DNA of 64,000 bases from CAIWHR01 sp040007035 (GTDB lineage: Bacteria > Pseudomonadota > Gammaproteobacteria > Burkholderiales > Casimicrobiaceae). The notes under the pieces are model-generated. The model saw nothing but the letters and a program-made list of their open reading frames with translations, searched no databases and was not told the origin of the DNA. Within the stretch, counting starts at the first letter, position 1, and the number at the start of each line of letters is the position of its first letter. Positions 28,776 to 38,073 of the stretch are shown here, in pieces. A program made the translations under genes and the position numbers. The stretch lies in assembly GCA_040007035.1 (NCBI GenBank), contig JBDTVU010000003.1:12757-76756 (forward strand). Reading direction: 5' to 3'.

Positions 28776-30004
28776 TGGGACTCCGTCCGCTCCTCGACCG
28801 CTTCGGCCGCCACTTCGAGCGCGGCGGCCGGCTGGAGAAGCTCTATCCGCTGTGGGAAGCGGCGGACACGTTCTTCTACACGCCGGCCAGCGTGACGAAG
28901 TCCGGCGCGCACGTGCGCGACGCGCTCGACCTGAAGCGGATGATGATGCTGGTCGTCATCGCCGCGCTGCCCTGCGTGTACATGGCGATGTGGAACACCG
29001 GGCTGCAGGCGAACCTCGCGCTCGATCCGGCGAAGGCCGCCGGGCTCATCGGCTGGCGCCATGACGTCATCCGCTGGCTGGGGGTCGGCTATTCGGCGCA
29101 GAGCTGGACCGCGTGCGTGATCCACGGCGCGCTGTACTTCCTGCCGCTTTACGTACTGACGATGGTCGTCGGGCTGTCGTGGGAAGTGTTGTTCGCCGTC
29201 GTGCGCAAGCTCGAGGTCAACGAGGGCTTCTTCGTCACCGGTCTCTTGTTCCCGCTGATCCTGCCGCCGACCACACCGCTGTGGCAGGCGGCGCTCGGCA
29301 TCAGCTTCGGCGTGGTGCTGGCGAAGGAAGTGTTCGGCGGCACCGGGATGAACTTCGTCAACCCGGCGCTCGCCGCGCGCGCGTTCCTGTTCTTCGCGTA
29401 CCCGGCCGAGATCTCCGGCGACGCGGTGTGGACGGCAATCCCGCCCTCGCTCGCGGTCGACGGCTTTTCCGGCGCGACGGTGCTGGGCCAGATGCGCGCG
29501 ATGACGGGCCCGTTCGCCGGAGCGCACCTCGACTGGATGCGCGCGTTCGTCGGCGTCGAGCCCGGCTCGATGGGCGAGACCTCCGCGCTCGCCTGCCTCG
29601 TCGGCGCCGTCGTGCTGATCGGCACCGGCATCGGCTCGTGGCGGACGATGGCGGGCGTGACGCTGGGCACGATCGCGATGGCCACGCTGCTCAACGCGAT
29701 CGGCTCGACGACGAACCCGTGGTTCGGCGTGCCGTTCTGGTGGCACATGGTCGCCGGCGGCTGGGCGTTCGGCACGGTGTTCATGGCCACCGACCCCGTC
29801 ACCTCGCCGTTCTCCGAGCGCGGCAAGTGGATCTACGGCCTGCTGATCGGCGCGCTGGTGGTGTTCATCCGGGTGACGAACCCCGCCTACCCCGAGTGCA
29901 TGATGCTGGTGATCCTGTTCATGAACGTCGTTGCGCCGGTCATCGACTACGCGCTGGTGAAGGCCAACATCGCCCGCAGGACGAAACGCCGTGCCCCGGA
30001 CTGA
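28775..30004 (+). CDS. nqrB: Na+-NQR subunit B
   Basis: A 409-residue integral membrane subunit that carries riboflavin and covalent FMN and contributes to Na+ translocation. The flavinylation motif DGFSGATVLGQ is visible; its Thr receives FMN from ApbE. A conserved helix region (GGTGMNFVNPALAARAFLFF) and a C-terminal PAYPECMMLVILFMNVVAP stretch identify the family. The GTG start overlaps the nqrA stop (TAGTG) and gives the expected length. The last 14 bases overlap nqrC. Confidence 0.95.
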   Translation: MGLRPLLDRFGRHFERGGRLEKLYPLWEAADTFFYTPASVTKSGAHVRDALDLKRMMMLVVIAALPCVYMAMWNTGLQANLALDPAKAAGLIGWRHDVIRWLGVGYSAQSWTACVIHGALYFLPLYVLTMVVGLSWEVLFAVVRKLEVNEGFFVTGLLFPLILPPTTPLWQAALGISFGVVLAKEVFGGTGMNFVNPALAARAFLFFAYPAEISGDAVWTAIPPSLAVDGFSGATVLGQMRAMTGPFAGAHLDWMRAFVGVEPGSMGETSALACLVGAVVLIGTGIGSWRTMAGVTLGTIAMATLLNAIGSTTNPWFGVPFWWHMVAGGWAFGTVFMATDPVTSPFSERGKWIYGLLIGALVVFIRVTNPAYPECMMLVILFMNVVAPVIDYALVKANIARRTKRRAPD

Positions 30005-30782
30005 CACCACCCGCTACACGTTCCTGTTCGCGACGGCCATCTGCGTCGCCTGCGCGCTGCTGATCGCCGTCTCGGCGGTCGGCCTCCATTCGCGGCAGGA
30101 AGCGAACGCGCTCCTCTACCGGCAGAAGAACGTGCTGCTGGCGGCGGGGCTCGCCGGTCCCGACGAGGATCTGTCCGAACGCGAAATCCTGAAACGGTTC
30201 GACGAGCGCATCGGCGTGCGCCTTGTCGATCTCGCGACCGGCGCGCTCGTTCCCGAGGGACGGCAGGACGCGAAGTCCTACGACCAGCGGAAAGCGCGCA
30301 ACGACCCCGCGCAAAGCCGCGCGGCGCCGGCCAACCCGGCGCTCGTCTCGCGCCTGCCCCATCTCGCGACCGTGTATCTGGTGAACAAGGACGGCCGCGT
30401 CGAGCAGGTCGTGCTGCCGATCGAGGGCATGGGGATGTGGGGAACGCTCTACGGCTTCATCGCGCTCGGCCGCGACGGCAACACGGTCCGCGGCCTCACG
30501 TTCTACGAGCAGAAGGAGACGCCGGGACTCGGCGGCGAGATCGGCAATCCGCGCTGGCAGGCGCTGTGGCTCGGCCGCAAGGTGTACGACGCGAACTGGG
30601 AGCCGGCGCTCGCCGTCATCAAGGGCACCGCCGGCAAGCCTGACGTCGACCCGAACCGGATCGACGGCCTGTCGGGCGCGACCATCACCAGCAACGGCGT
30701 GTCGCGGCTGATGAAGTTCTGGATGTCGCAGGACGGCTGGGCACCGTTCCTGCGACAATTGCGCGAAGGGAAGGCGGGATGA
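29991..30782 (+). CDS. nqrC: Na+-NQR subunit C
   Basis: A 263-residue subunit with one N-terminal helix (about 9-30) and a periplasmic FMN domain. The flavinylation motif DGLSGATITSNG places the covalent FMN threonine near residue 226, and KETPGLGGEI is also conserved. It begins with GTG at 29991 inside nqrB and ends in an ATGA overlap with nqrD. It passes electrons between the membrane flavins of the complex. Confidence 0.95.
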   Translation: MPRTDTTRYTFLFATAICVACALLIAVSAVGLHSRQEANALLYRQKNVLLAAGLAGPDEDLSEREILKRFDERIGVRLVDLATGALVPEGRQDAKSYDQRKARNDPAQSRAAPANPALVSRLPHLATVYLVNKDGRVEQVVLPIEGMGMWGTLYGFIALGRDGNTVRGLTFYEQKETPGLGGEIGNPRWQALWLGRKVYDANWEPALAVIKGTAGKPDVDPNRIDGLSGATITSNGVSRLMKFWMSQDGWAPFLRQLREGKAG

Positions 30783-31423
30783 GCGCGATCGACGCAGTCT
30801 TCGGCAGGGACCTCCGGCGCACGCTCGTCGCACCGATCGTCGCCAACAACCCGATCGGCGTGCAGGTGCTCGGCATCTGCTCGGCGCTGGCGGTGACGAC
30901 GCGGATGGACAAGGCGCTGGTGATGGGGATCGGCGTGATCCTGGTCGCCGCGTTCGCCAACCTCGCGGTCAGCCTGGTGCGCAACTGGACGCCGAACAAC
31001 ATCCGGATCATCGTCCAGCTCGCCGTGATCGCGACGCTGGTGATCATCGTCGATCAGGTGCTGAAGGCGTACCTGTACGAGATCTCGCTCGAGCTGTCGG
31101 TGTTCGTCGGGCTGATCATCACCAACTGCATCGTCATGGGCCGCGCCGAGGGCTACGCGATGCAGAACCCGCCGTGGCAATCGTTCCTCGACGGCGTCGG
31201 CAACGGCGTCGGCTACGCGCTGGTGCTGCTGCTGGTCGCGTTCACCCGCGAGCTGGCCGGCGCCGGCAAGGTGTTCGGCTTCGTCGTACTGCCGACCACG
31301 CCCACCGGCGGCTGGTACGTTCCGAACGGGCTGATGCTGCTCGCGCCCTCCGCGCTGTTCATCCTCGCGCTGCTGGTCTGGCTGCTGCGGACGCTCCTGC
31401 CCGGGCTGCAGGAAAAGGACTGA
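30779..31423 (+). CDS. nqrD: Na+-NQR subunit D
   Basis: A 214-residue six-helix membrane subunit homologous to RnfE. It has NNPIGVQVLGICSALAVTTR in the first helix, whose Cys is one of the ligands of the intramembrane Fe/[2Fe-2S] centre shared with NqrE, and a later TNCIVMGRAEGYAM with the second Cys. It is coupled to nqrC by ATGA, and nqrE follows after 25 bp. Confidence 0.95.
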   Translation: MSAIDAVFGRDLRRTLVAPIVANNPIGVQVLGICSALAVTTRMDKALVMGIGVILVAAFANLAVSLVRNWTPNNIRIIVQLAVIATLVIIVDQVLKAYLYEISLELSVFVGLIITNCIVMGRAEGYAMQNPPWQSFLDGVGNGVGYALVLLLVAFTRELAGAGKVFGFVVLPTTPTGGWYVPNGLMLLAPSALFILALLVWLLRTLLPGLQEKD

Positions 31424-31448
31424 CGGCGCGCCGCCGGAAGGATCGAGA

Positions 31449-32063
31449 ATGGAGCTCTACGCGAACCTGCTGATCAAGTCGATGTTCCTCGAGAACATGG
31501 CGCTCGCGTTCTTCCTCGGCATGTGCTCGTTCCTCGCCTGCTCGAAGAAGGTCGAGACGGCGCTGGGGCTGGGTGTGGCCGTCGTCTTCGTCCAGGTGCT
31601 GACGGTGCCGCTGAACCAGTTGATCCTCCACCACCTGCTCGCCGAGGGCGCGCTCGGCTGGCTGTCGCCGTCGCTGTCGAAGGTCGACCTCGGATTCCTG
31701 TCGTTCATCCTGTTCATCAGCACGATCGCGGCGGCGGTGCAGGTGGTCGAGATGGCCGTCGAGCGCTTCGCGCCGGCGCTGTACACGACGCTCGGCGTGT
31801 TCCTCCCGCTGATCGCCGTCAACTGCGTGATCCTCGCCGGCTCGTTGTTCATGCAGGAGCGCGACTACACGTTCGGCGAGAGCGTCGTCTACGCGTTCGG
31901 CTCGGGGATGGGCTGGATGATCGCGATCGTCGCAATGGCGGCGATCCGCGAGAAGATGGCGTACTCCGACGTCCCCGCCGGGCTTCGCGGCCTCGGCATC
32001 ACGTTCATGACCGCCGGGCTGATGTCGATGGCGTTCATGGTCTTCTCGGGCATCCAGCTCTAA
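31449..32063 (+). CDS. nqrE: Na+-NQR subunit E
   Basis: A 204-residue six-helix membrane subunit homologous to RnfA, inverted relative to NqrD. Conserved cysteine motifs are present (FFLGMCSFLACSKKVETALG and LIAVNCVILAGSLFM), supplying the other ligands of the buried iron centre. The length is normal. An AAGGATCG ribosome-binding site precedes the ATG. Confidence 0.95.
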   Translation: MELYANLLIKSMFLENMALAFFLGMCSFLACSKKVETALGLGVAVVFVQVLTVPLNQLILHHLLAEGALGWLSPSLSKVDLGFLSFILFISTIAAAVQVVEMAVERFAPALYTTLGVFLPLIAVNCVILAGSLFMQERDYTFGESVVYAFGSGMGWMIAIVAMAAIREKMAYSDVPAGLRGLGITFMTAGLMSMAFMVFSGIQL

Positions 32064-32077
32064 AGCCGCGCGCGACG

Positions 32078-33301
32078 ATGAGCGAAATCCTCTCCGGCGT
32101 CGTGCTGTTCACCGTCGTCACGCTGGCGCTGGTGGCGCTGCTGCTGGTCGCCAAGCGCAAGCTGGTCGCGCACGGCGACGTCTCGATCGTCATCAACGAC
32201 GATCCGGCCAGCACGCTCCGGGTGCCCGCCGGCGACACGCTGCTTGGCACGCTGGCGGCAAACAAGATCTTCATCCCGTCGGCGTGCGGCGGCAAGGGCG
32301 CCTGCGGCGTCTGCGAAGTCGTCGTCCGCGAGGGCGGCGGCGACCTGCTGCCGACCGAGACCGGCTACATCAGCCGCGGCGACGCGAAGCGCGGCCACCG
32401 GCTCGCCTGCCAGGTCAAGGTCAAGCGCGACATGAAGATCGAGATCGCGCCGGAGGTGTTCAACGTCCGCAAGTGGACGTGCCGCGTGGTGTCCAACCGC
32501 AACGTCGCGACGTTCATCAAGGAGCTGAAGCTGGCGCTGCCCGAGGGCGAGGAGGTGCCGTTCCGCGCCGGCGGCTACGTGCAGATCGAGTGCCCGGCGC
32601 ACAGCCTCGAGTACCGCACGTTCGACATCGACGCGCAGTACCGCGCCGACTGGGACCGTTTCGACCTGTGGCGCTTCAAGTCCGCGTCGGCCACGCCGCT
32701 GGAGCGCGCGTACTCGATGGCGAACTATCCGCTGGAGAAGGGGGTCCTGCTGTTCACGATCCGGATCGCGTTCGCGCCCGGCTACCGCGAGGACATTCCG
32801 CCGGGGATCATGAGCTCGTGGATCTTCAATCTGAAGCCCGGCGACGAGGTGACGGTGTCCGGGCCGTTCGGCGAGTTCTTCGCCCGCGAGACCGCCAGCG
32901 AGATGTGCTTCATCGGTGGCGGCGCCGGGATGGCGCCAATGCGCTCGCACATCTTCGACCAGTTCAAGCGGCTTGGCACGACGCGCAAGGCGACGTTCTG
33001 GTACGGCGCGCGCAGCCTGCGCGAGGCGTTCTACGTCGACGAGTTCGAGGCGCTCGCGCGCGACCATCCGAACTTCGAGTGGCATCTCGCGCTGTCGGAG
33101 CCGCTGCCCGAGGACAACTGGGCCGGGCCGACCGGATTCATCCACGACGTCCTCCACAACACTTACCTGAAAGACCACCCGGCGCCGGAGGACATCGAGT
33201 ACTACATGTGCGGGCCGGGCCTGATGAACAAGGCGGTGATCGCGATGCTGCTCGATCTGGGCGTCGATCGCGAGAACATCATGCTCGACGACTTCGGCTG
33301 A
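32078..33301 (+). CDS. nqrF: Na+-NQR subunit F (NADH dehydrogenase, FAD, [2Fe-2S])
   Basis: A 407-residue input module. An N-terminal helix (residues 5-24) anchors a [2Fe-2S] domain (ACGGKGACGVCEV, then LACQVKV), followed by an FAD domain (RAYSMANYPLEKG) and an NAD-binding domain (CFIGGGAGMAPMRSHIFDQF). The C-terminus is YYMCGPGLMNKAV with LDDFG at the end. It oxidises NADH and feeds the complex. It closes nqrABCDEF and is followed 49 bp later by a CBS-domain gene. Confidence 0.96.
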   Translation: MSEILSGVVLFTVVTLALVALLLVAKRKLVAHGDVSIVINDDPASTLRVPAGDTLLGTLAANKIFIPSACGGKGACGVCEVVVREGGGDLLPTETGYISRGDAKRGHRLACQVKVKRDMKIEIAPEVFNVRKWTCRVVSNRNVATFIKELKLALPEGEEVPFRAGGYVQIECPAHSLEYRTFDIDAQYRADWDRFDLWRFKSASATPLERAYSMANYPLEKGVLLFTIRIAFAPGYREDIPPGIMSSWIFNLKPGDEVTVSGPFGEFFARETASEMCFIGGGAGMAPMRSHIFDQFKRLGTTRKATFWYGARSLREAFYVDEFEALARDHPNFEWHLALSEPLPEDNWAGPTGFIHDVLHNTYLKDHPAPEDIEYYMCGPGLMNKAVIAMLLDLGVDRENIMLDDFG

Positions 33302-33350
33302 GCGGGCCGCGGCGGTAGCGCAGCGGCACGGACACGAGAGGAAAACGACG

Positions 33351-33800
33351 ATGAGCCAGTTGACGGTCGAGGTGGTGGTGCGGGACCGGGGCAGCGACGA
33401 GCTGATCTCGGTCGCGGCGGCGGCGACGGTCGCCGAGGCGGTCGACGTGATGGCCGCGCGCGAGATCGGCGCGGTGCTGGCGATGACCGAGGACGGGCTC
33501 GTCGCCGGGATCTTCTCAGAGCGCGACCTCCTGTTGCGCGTGGTCCAGGCCGGCCGCGACCCGAAGACGACGCCGGTGTCGCTGGTGATGACGCGCGACG
33601 TCCGCTTCGTGTCGCCGGGGACGACGACCGAGGCGGCGCTGGCGCTGATGCACGTCCACCGCTTCCGCCACCTGCTGGTGATCGACGGGCCGAAGGTGCA
33701 CGGCCTGATCTCGATGCGCGACCTCGTCTTCCAGATGATCCGCCACGGCGAAGGCCGGTTCGAGGCGGCGGTCCGCGGCGCGGCGGCGGGCAAGGCGTGA
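33351..33800 (+). CDS. Stand-alone tandem CBS-domain protein
   Basis: A 149-residue protein consisting of two CBS repeats (AAREIGAVLAMTEDG, then GIFSERDLLLRV; and HRFRHLLVIDGPKVHGLISM, then RDLV) with a short Ala-rich tail. CBS pairs bind adenosine nucleotides and act as energy sensors. Its place between nqrF and apbE, with the stop overlapping the ATG-proximal region of the next frame, suggests it reports adenylate or NAD status to NQR function or assembly. That role is inference only. A GAGGAAAACG ribosome-binding site is present. Confidence 0.85.
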   Translation: MSQLTVEVVVRDRGSDELISVAAAATVAEAVDVMAAREIGAVLAMTEDGLVAGIFSERDLLLRVVQAGRDPKTTPVSLVMTRDVRFVSPGTTTEAALALMHVHRFRHLLVIDGPKVHGLISMRDLVFQMIRHGEGRFEAAVRGAAAGKA

Positions 33801-33856
33801 TGCCGGCGCTTCCCGGCCGACCCGCCGCGATCGATAATCCCGAACGGAGTCCGACG

Positions 33857-34924
33857 ATGGATACCCTGCTCTCCCCCCGCCGCCGCACCGTGCTGCAGGC
33901 GCTCGGCGCCGCCGCGCTCGTTGCCGCCTGCGGTGACCGCCGCGACGCGGCATCCGCGCCCGTGGCCGAATTCCGCGGCCCGACGATGGGCTCGAGCTAC
34001 ACGGTGAAGATCGCTGGCGCGGACCTCTCCACGGCAGCGCTGGCGGCGGCGCACGACGCCGCGCGGACCGCGCTGGCCGCCGTCGACGCCGCGATGTCGA
34101 CGCACCGGCGCGACTCCGAGCTGTCGCGCTTCAACCGCCACCCGGCGCGCACGCCGTTCGCGTTCTCGCCGGACACCTTCGCCGTGTTCGCGCTGGCCGA
34201 GCGTGTCAGCGCGGCGACCGGCGGCGCATTCGACGTCACCGTCGGCCCCGTCGTCGACGCGTGGGGCTTCGGCCCCGGCCGCGAGTTCCGCGTCGTAGAC
34301 GGCGCCGAGGTCGACGCGCTGGAGCGTCGCGTCGGCTGGAACATGCTCGCTCTCGACGGCTCCGCGCGGACCGTCGCCAAGGCGCGGCCCGATCTCGCGG
34401 CCGACCTCTCCGGCATCGCCAAAGGCCACGGCGTCGACCGAGCAGCACAGGCCCTCGACGCGCTGGGCATCGAGCGCTACATGGTCGAGGCCGGCGGCGA
34501 AGTGCGCACCCGCGGCATCAACGGCGACGGGCAGCCGTGGCAGATCGGCATCGAGCAGCCCGACGCGATGCCGCCGCGGCCGCGCCACGTCGTGCCGCTC
34601 GTTGGCCGCGCGATGGCGACCTCCGGCGACTACCGGGTCTATTTCGAGCGCGATGGCCGTCGCTACTGCCACGAGATCGATCCTGCGACCGGCCGCCCGA
34701 TCGCGAACGGCGTCGCCTCGGTTACCGTCGTCGCGCCCGAGTGCGGGTACGCCGACGCGATGGCGACCGCGCTGATGGTGCTGGGGCCGGAACGCGGTCT
34801 CGCGCTGGCGACCGCGCAGGACATCGCCGCGCTGTTCGTCGTCCGCGCCCCCGGTGGAGCGCTCGTCGACCTGATGACGCCGGCGTTCGCCGCACTCGGC
34901 GGCCGGGCGATCGTCCAGGCCTGA
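33857..34924 (+). CDS. apbE: FAD:protein FMN transferase (ApbE), lipoprotein/Tat-type signal
   Basis: A 355-residue flavin transferase that attaches FMN to Thr of NqrB and NqrC. The N-terminus has twin-type arginines (RRRTVLQALGAAALVAAC) ending in a lipobox Cys, so it works outside the cytoplasmic membrane where the NqrC target lies. Family motifs: GPTMGSSYTVK, DLSGIAKGHGVD (FAD/Mg site), GGEVRTRG, and the HEIDPATGRPI segment. Start: ATG 33857 with GGAG upstream; a longer frame from 33800 would bury the signal. It sits between the CBS gene and nqrM. Confidence 0.93.
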   Translation: MDTLLSPRRRTVLQALGAAALVAACGDRRDAASAPVAEFRGPTMGSSYTVKIAGADLSTAALAAAHDAARTALAAVDAAMSTHRRDSELSRFNRHPARTPFAFSPDTFAVFALAERVSAATGGAFDVTVGPVVDAWGFGPGREFRVVDGAEVDALERRVGWNMLALDGSARTVAKARPDLAADLSGIAKGHGVDRAAQALDALGIERYMVEAGGEVRTRGINGDGQPWQIGIEQPDAMPPRPRHVVPLVGRAMATSGDYRVYFERDGRRYCHEIDPATGRPIANGVASVTVVAPECGYADAMATALMVLGPERGLALATAQDIAALFVVRAPGGALVDLMTPAFAALGGRAIVQA

Positions 34925-34933
34925 CCACTCGCG

Positions 34934-35140
34934 ATGGATTACGCGACGCTGCTGCCGGTGTTCGTCGTCACGCTGGTGGCGGTCGGCATCGGCGTGCTGG
35001 CGATGGCCGTCGGCGTGATCTTCCGTCGCCCGTGCCTGCGCGGATCGTGCGGCGGCCCCGAGGTGCGCACAGCGAGCGGCGAAAAGCTCTCCTGCGCCGA
35101 TTGCCCGAACCGCAAGCGGCGCAAGCCGGCGGCCGGGTAG
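34934..35140 (+). CDS. nqrM: NqrM, Na+-NQR assembly factor
   Basis: A 68-residue protein with one N-terminal helix (about 6-30) and four cysteines (RRPCLRGSCGG, then LSCADCPNRK), the NqrM/DUF539 pattern. NqrM is thought to deliver iron to the NqrDE centre. It lies 9 bp after apbE, so all known accessory factors of NQR are in one run of genes. Confidence 0.92.
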   Translation: MDYATLLPVFVVTLVAVGIGVLAMAVGVIFRRPCLRGSCGGPEVRTASGEKLSCADCPNRKRRKPAAG

Positions 35141-35144
35141 CGTC

Positions 35145-37994
35145 ATGGCGTCACTGCCCGCACCGTACGCCGCGCTGCGGCGCGATCTCGCCGAGTTCGT
35201 TCCCGCCGCGCGGCTCGTCGACGATCCGTTGCGCCTGATCGCGTGGGGCACCGACGCGAGCTTCTACCGGCTCGTGCCGAAGCTCGCCGTCGTCGTCGAG
35301 TCCGAGGACGAGGTCGTCCGGCTGCTGGCGCTCGCCGCGAAGCACGCCACACCCGTGACGTTCCGCGCCGCCGGCACCAGCCTCGCCGGGCAGGCGGTCA
35401 CCGACTCGGTGCTGGTGATGCTCGGCGACGGCTGGTGCGGCTGTCGGATCGACGGCGCGGGCGACACGCAGACCATCGCGCTGCAGCCGGGCGTGATCGG
35501 CGCCGTCGCCAACCGCAAGCTCGCGCCGTTCGGCCGCAAGATCGGGCCCGATCCGGCGTCGATCGACGCGGCGATGATCGGCGGCATCGCCGCCAACAAC
35601 GCGAGCGGAATGTGCTGCGGCACCGCGCAGAACAGCTACCGGACGCTGGCCGGCCTGCGCGCCGTGCTCGCCGACGGCAGCGTGGTCGACACCCGCGACG
35701 CCGCGAGCCGCGCCGCGTTCGTCGCCCGCCACGGCGATCTCGTCCGCGACCTCGACGCACTCGGCCGCGCGACGCGGGCGAACGAAGCGCTGGCGGCGCG
35801 GATCCGGCACAAGTTCCGGATGAAGAACACCACCGGCTACAGCCTCAACGCGCTGGTCGATTACGAGGATCCGCTCGACATTCTCGCCCACCTGATGATC
35901 GGCTCCGAAGGCACGCTCGGCTTCATCAGCGAGATCGCGTACCGGACGGTGCCCGACTACGCCGACAAGGCGAGCGCGCTGATCCTGTTCGACGACCTCG
36001 AAACGGCGTGCCGCACGGTATCGGCGCTGAAGGCGGCGCCGGTCAATGCGGTCGAGCTCGCCGACCGCGCGGCGCTGCGTTCGGTCGAGGCGAAACCGGG
36101 GATGCCCCCCTCGATCGCCACGCTGGGTCCCGACGGCGCCGCGCTGCTGGTCGAGACGCGGGCGCCGGACGCCGCCACGCTCGCAGCGCAGATCGCGGCG
36201 ATCGAGCGCATCGTCGCGACGATCCCGACGACGCTGCCCGTCCACTTCTCGACCGATCCGCAGGTCTGCGCGCGGCTGTGGAACGTGAGGAAGGGGATGT
36301 TCCCGTCGGTCGGCGCGATGCGCGCGACCGGCACCACCGTCATCATCGAGGACGTCGCGTTTCCGGTGCCGCGGCTCGCCGAGGCCACGCTCGACCTGCA
36401 GCGGCTGCTCGCCGCGCACGGCTACCACGGCGCGATCATCTTCGGCCACGCGCTCGAAGGCAACCTGCACTTCGTCTTCACACAGGATTTCAACGCGCCG
36501 GCCGAGGTCGAGCGTTACGGCCGGTTCATGGACGAGCTGTGCCGGATGGTCGTCGAAAAATACGACGGCTCGCTGAAGGGCGAGCACGGCACCGGCCGCA
36601 ACATCGCGCCGTTCGTCGAGATGGAGTGGGGAAAGGACGCGTACGCGCTGATGCACGCGATCAAGCGGCTGTTCGATCCCGCCGGCCTGCTCAATCCGGG
36701 CGTGCTGCTCAACGCCGATCCGGAAGCGCATCTCAAGCACCTGAAACCGCTGCCTGCGTGCGACGAGCTGGTCGACAAGTGCATCGAGTGCGGCTTCTGC
36801 GAGCCGAAGTGCCCGTCGCGCGGGCTGACGCTGTCGCCGCGGCAGCGGATCGTCGGCTGGCGCGAGATCGCTCGGCTAGCCGCCGCCGGCGAGCCGACGG
36901 CGGAACTGCGAAAGCGCTACGACTACCAGGGAATCGACACCTGCGCCGCGTGCGGGCTCTGCGCGACCGCGTGCCCGGTCGGCATCGAGACGGGACTGCT
37001 GATGAAGGCGCTGCGCGGCCGGCGCGCCGGGCCGGTCACCCGCAGTGTCGCGACCGCCGTCGCCGATCATTTCGGCGCCGTCACCGCCGGCGTGCGCGTC
37101 GGGCTGCGCGGCGCGGACCTGCTGCACGGCCTCGTCGGCACGCGGGCGATGAAGGCCACACTCGACGGCCTGCGCCGCGCGTCCGGCGGCGCGCTGCCGA
37201 AGTGGTCACCGACGCTGCCGCGGCCCGTCCGCTTCGTGCCGCCCCTGCGCGACGACGACGCGCCGGCCGACGCAGAGGCGGGCGACCGCATCGTCTACTT
37301 TCCGAGCTGCGCCGCGCGCAACATGGGCGCGCAGCGCGGCCACGACGGCGTCGAGGCGCTGCCGACAGTGGCCGCCCGGCTGTTCGCGAAGGCGGGCTTC
37401 GGCGTCGTGTATCCGGACGAACTCGCCGGCCACTGCTGCGGCCAGCCGTTCGAGAGCAAGGGATTGTTCGCCGCCGCCGATGCGATGTCGGCCCGGCTCG
37501 AAGCGGCGCTTGCCGACGCGAGCGAGGGCGGCCGGCTGCCGATCGTGTTCGACACCAGCCCCTGCGCGTACCGGATGAAGCGCTGGCTCGCCGGTCGGCT
37601 GCAGGTGTGGGACAGCGTCGAGTTCGTCCACGACCGCGTGTTGCCGCACGTCGCGCTGGAACGGCAAGTGGCGCCGGTCGCAATCCATCCGGTGTGCAGC
37701 CTGCGCAAGATGGGCACCGTCGACAAGCTGGCCGCCATCGCCGCGCACTGCAGCGAAACCGTCGTCACCGTCGACGACGTGCTGTGCTGCGGATTTGCCG
37801 GCGACAAGGGCTTCAACCGGCCGGAACTCAACGAGCACGCGCTGCGGCACCTGAAACGCGCGCTGCCGTCCGGCTGCACGCAAGGCTACTCGTCGTCGCG
37901 CACGTGCGAAATCGGGCTGTCCGAGCAGGCGGGCTTCCCGTACCAGTCGATCCTGTATCTGGTCGACGCCTGCGCGCGCGAAATCGGCGACTGA
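35145..37994 (+). CDS. FAD/iron-sulfur D-lactate dehydrogenase (Dld-II / GlcD-GlcF-like fusion)
   Basis: A 949-residue protein. Residues 1-540 are a VAO-type FAD oxidase (TFRAAGTSLAGQAVTDSVLV; IGGIAANNASGMCCGTAQNS; C-terminal GEHGTGRNIAPFVEMEWG). Then come two [4Fe-4S] motifs (CIECGFCEPKCPS; CAACGLCATACPV) and a C-terminal tandem CCG domain (HCCGQPFESKG; LCCGFAGDKGF). This is the layout of the quinone-linked D-lactate dehydrogenase Dld-II rather than the shorter E. coli Dld. D-2-hydroxyglutarate dehydrogenase (YdiJ-like) is an alternative. It starts 4 bp after nqrM and so is probably in the nqr transcript. Confidence 0.88.
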   Translation: MASLPAPYAALRRDLAEFVPAARLVDDPLRLIAWGTDASFYRLVPKLAVVVESEDEVVRLLALAAKHATPVTFRAAGTSLAGQAVTDSVLVMLGDGWCGCRIDGAGDTQTIALQPGVIGAVANRKLAPFGRKIGPDPASIDAAMIGGIAANNASGMCCGTAQNSYRTLAGLRAVLADGSVVDTRDAASRAAFVARHGDLVRDLDALGRATRANEALAARIRHKFRMKNTTGYSLNALVDYEDPLDILAHLMIGSEGTLGFISEIAYRTVPDYADKASALILFDDLETACRTVSALKAAPVNAVELADRAALRSVEAKPGMPPSIATLGPDGAALLVETRAPDAATLAAQIAAIERIVATIPTTLPVHFSTDPQVCARLWNVRKGMFPSVGAMRATGTTVIIEDVAFPVPRLAEATLDLQRLLAAHGYHGAIIFGHALEGNLHFVFTQDFNAPAEVERYGRFMDELCRMVVEKYDGSLKGEHGTGRNIAPFVEMEWGKDAYALMHAIKRLFDPAGLLNPGVLLNADPEAHLKHLKPLPACDELVDKCIECGFCEPKCPSRGLTLSPRQRIVGWREIARLAAAGEPTAELRKRYDYQGIDTCAACGLCATACPVGIETGLLMKALRGRRAGPVTRSVATAVADHFGAVTAGVRVGLRGADLLHGLVGTRAMKATLDGLRRASGGALPKWSPTLPRPVRFVPPLRDDDAPADAEAGDRIVYFPSCAARNMGAQRGHDGVEALPTVAARLFAKAGFGVVYPDELAGHCCGQPFESKGLFAAADAMSARLEAALADASEGGRLPIVFDTSPCAYRMKRWLAGRLQVWDSVEFVHDRVLPHVALERQVAPVAIHPVCSLRKMGTVDKLAAIAAHCSETVVTVDDVLCCGFAGDKGFNRPELNEHALRHLKRALPSGCTQGYSSSRTCEIGLSEQAGFPYQSILYLVDACAREIGD

Positions 37995-38007
37995 TCCGCG
38001 GGTTGCT

Positions 38008-38068
38008 GCCGCCGACCGTCGTGCGGCGACGGTGGCGGCGGTTCAGCGCCGGCGCGTGACGCCGGCGC
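38008..38068. terminator. Two hairpins between convergent dld and UPF0149 genes
   Basis: GCCGCCGACCGTCG (38008-38021) pairs with CGACGGTGGCGGC (38027-38039) with one bulge. GCGCCGGCG (38046-38054) pairs perfectly with CGCCGGCGC (38060-38068). The position fits a bidirectional terminator. Confidence 0.55.
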
Positions 38069-38073
38069 GCGGC

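Noticed and set aside
32060..35251. 1063-residue minus-strand open frame
   Set aside because: Antisense to nqrF, CBS and apbE. These have clear motifs on the other strand.
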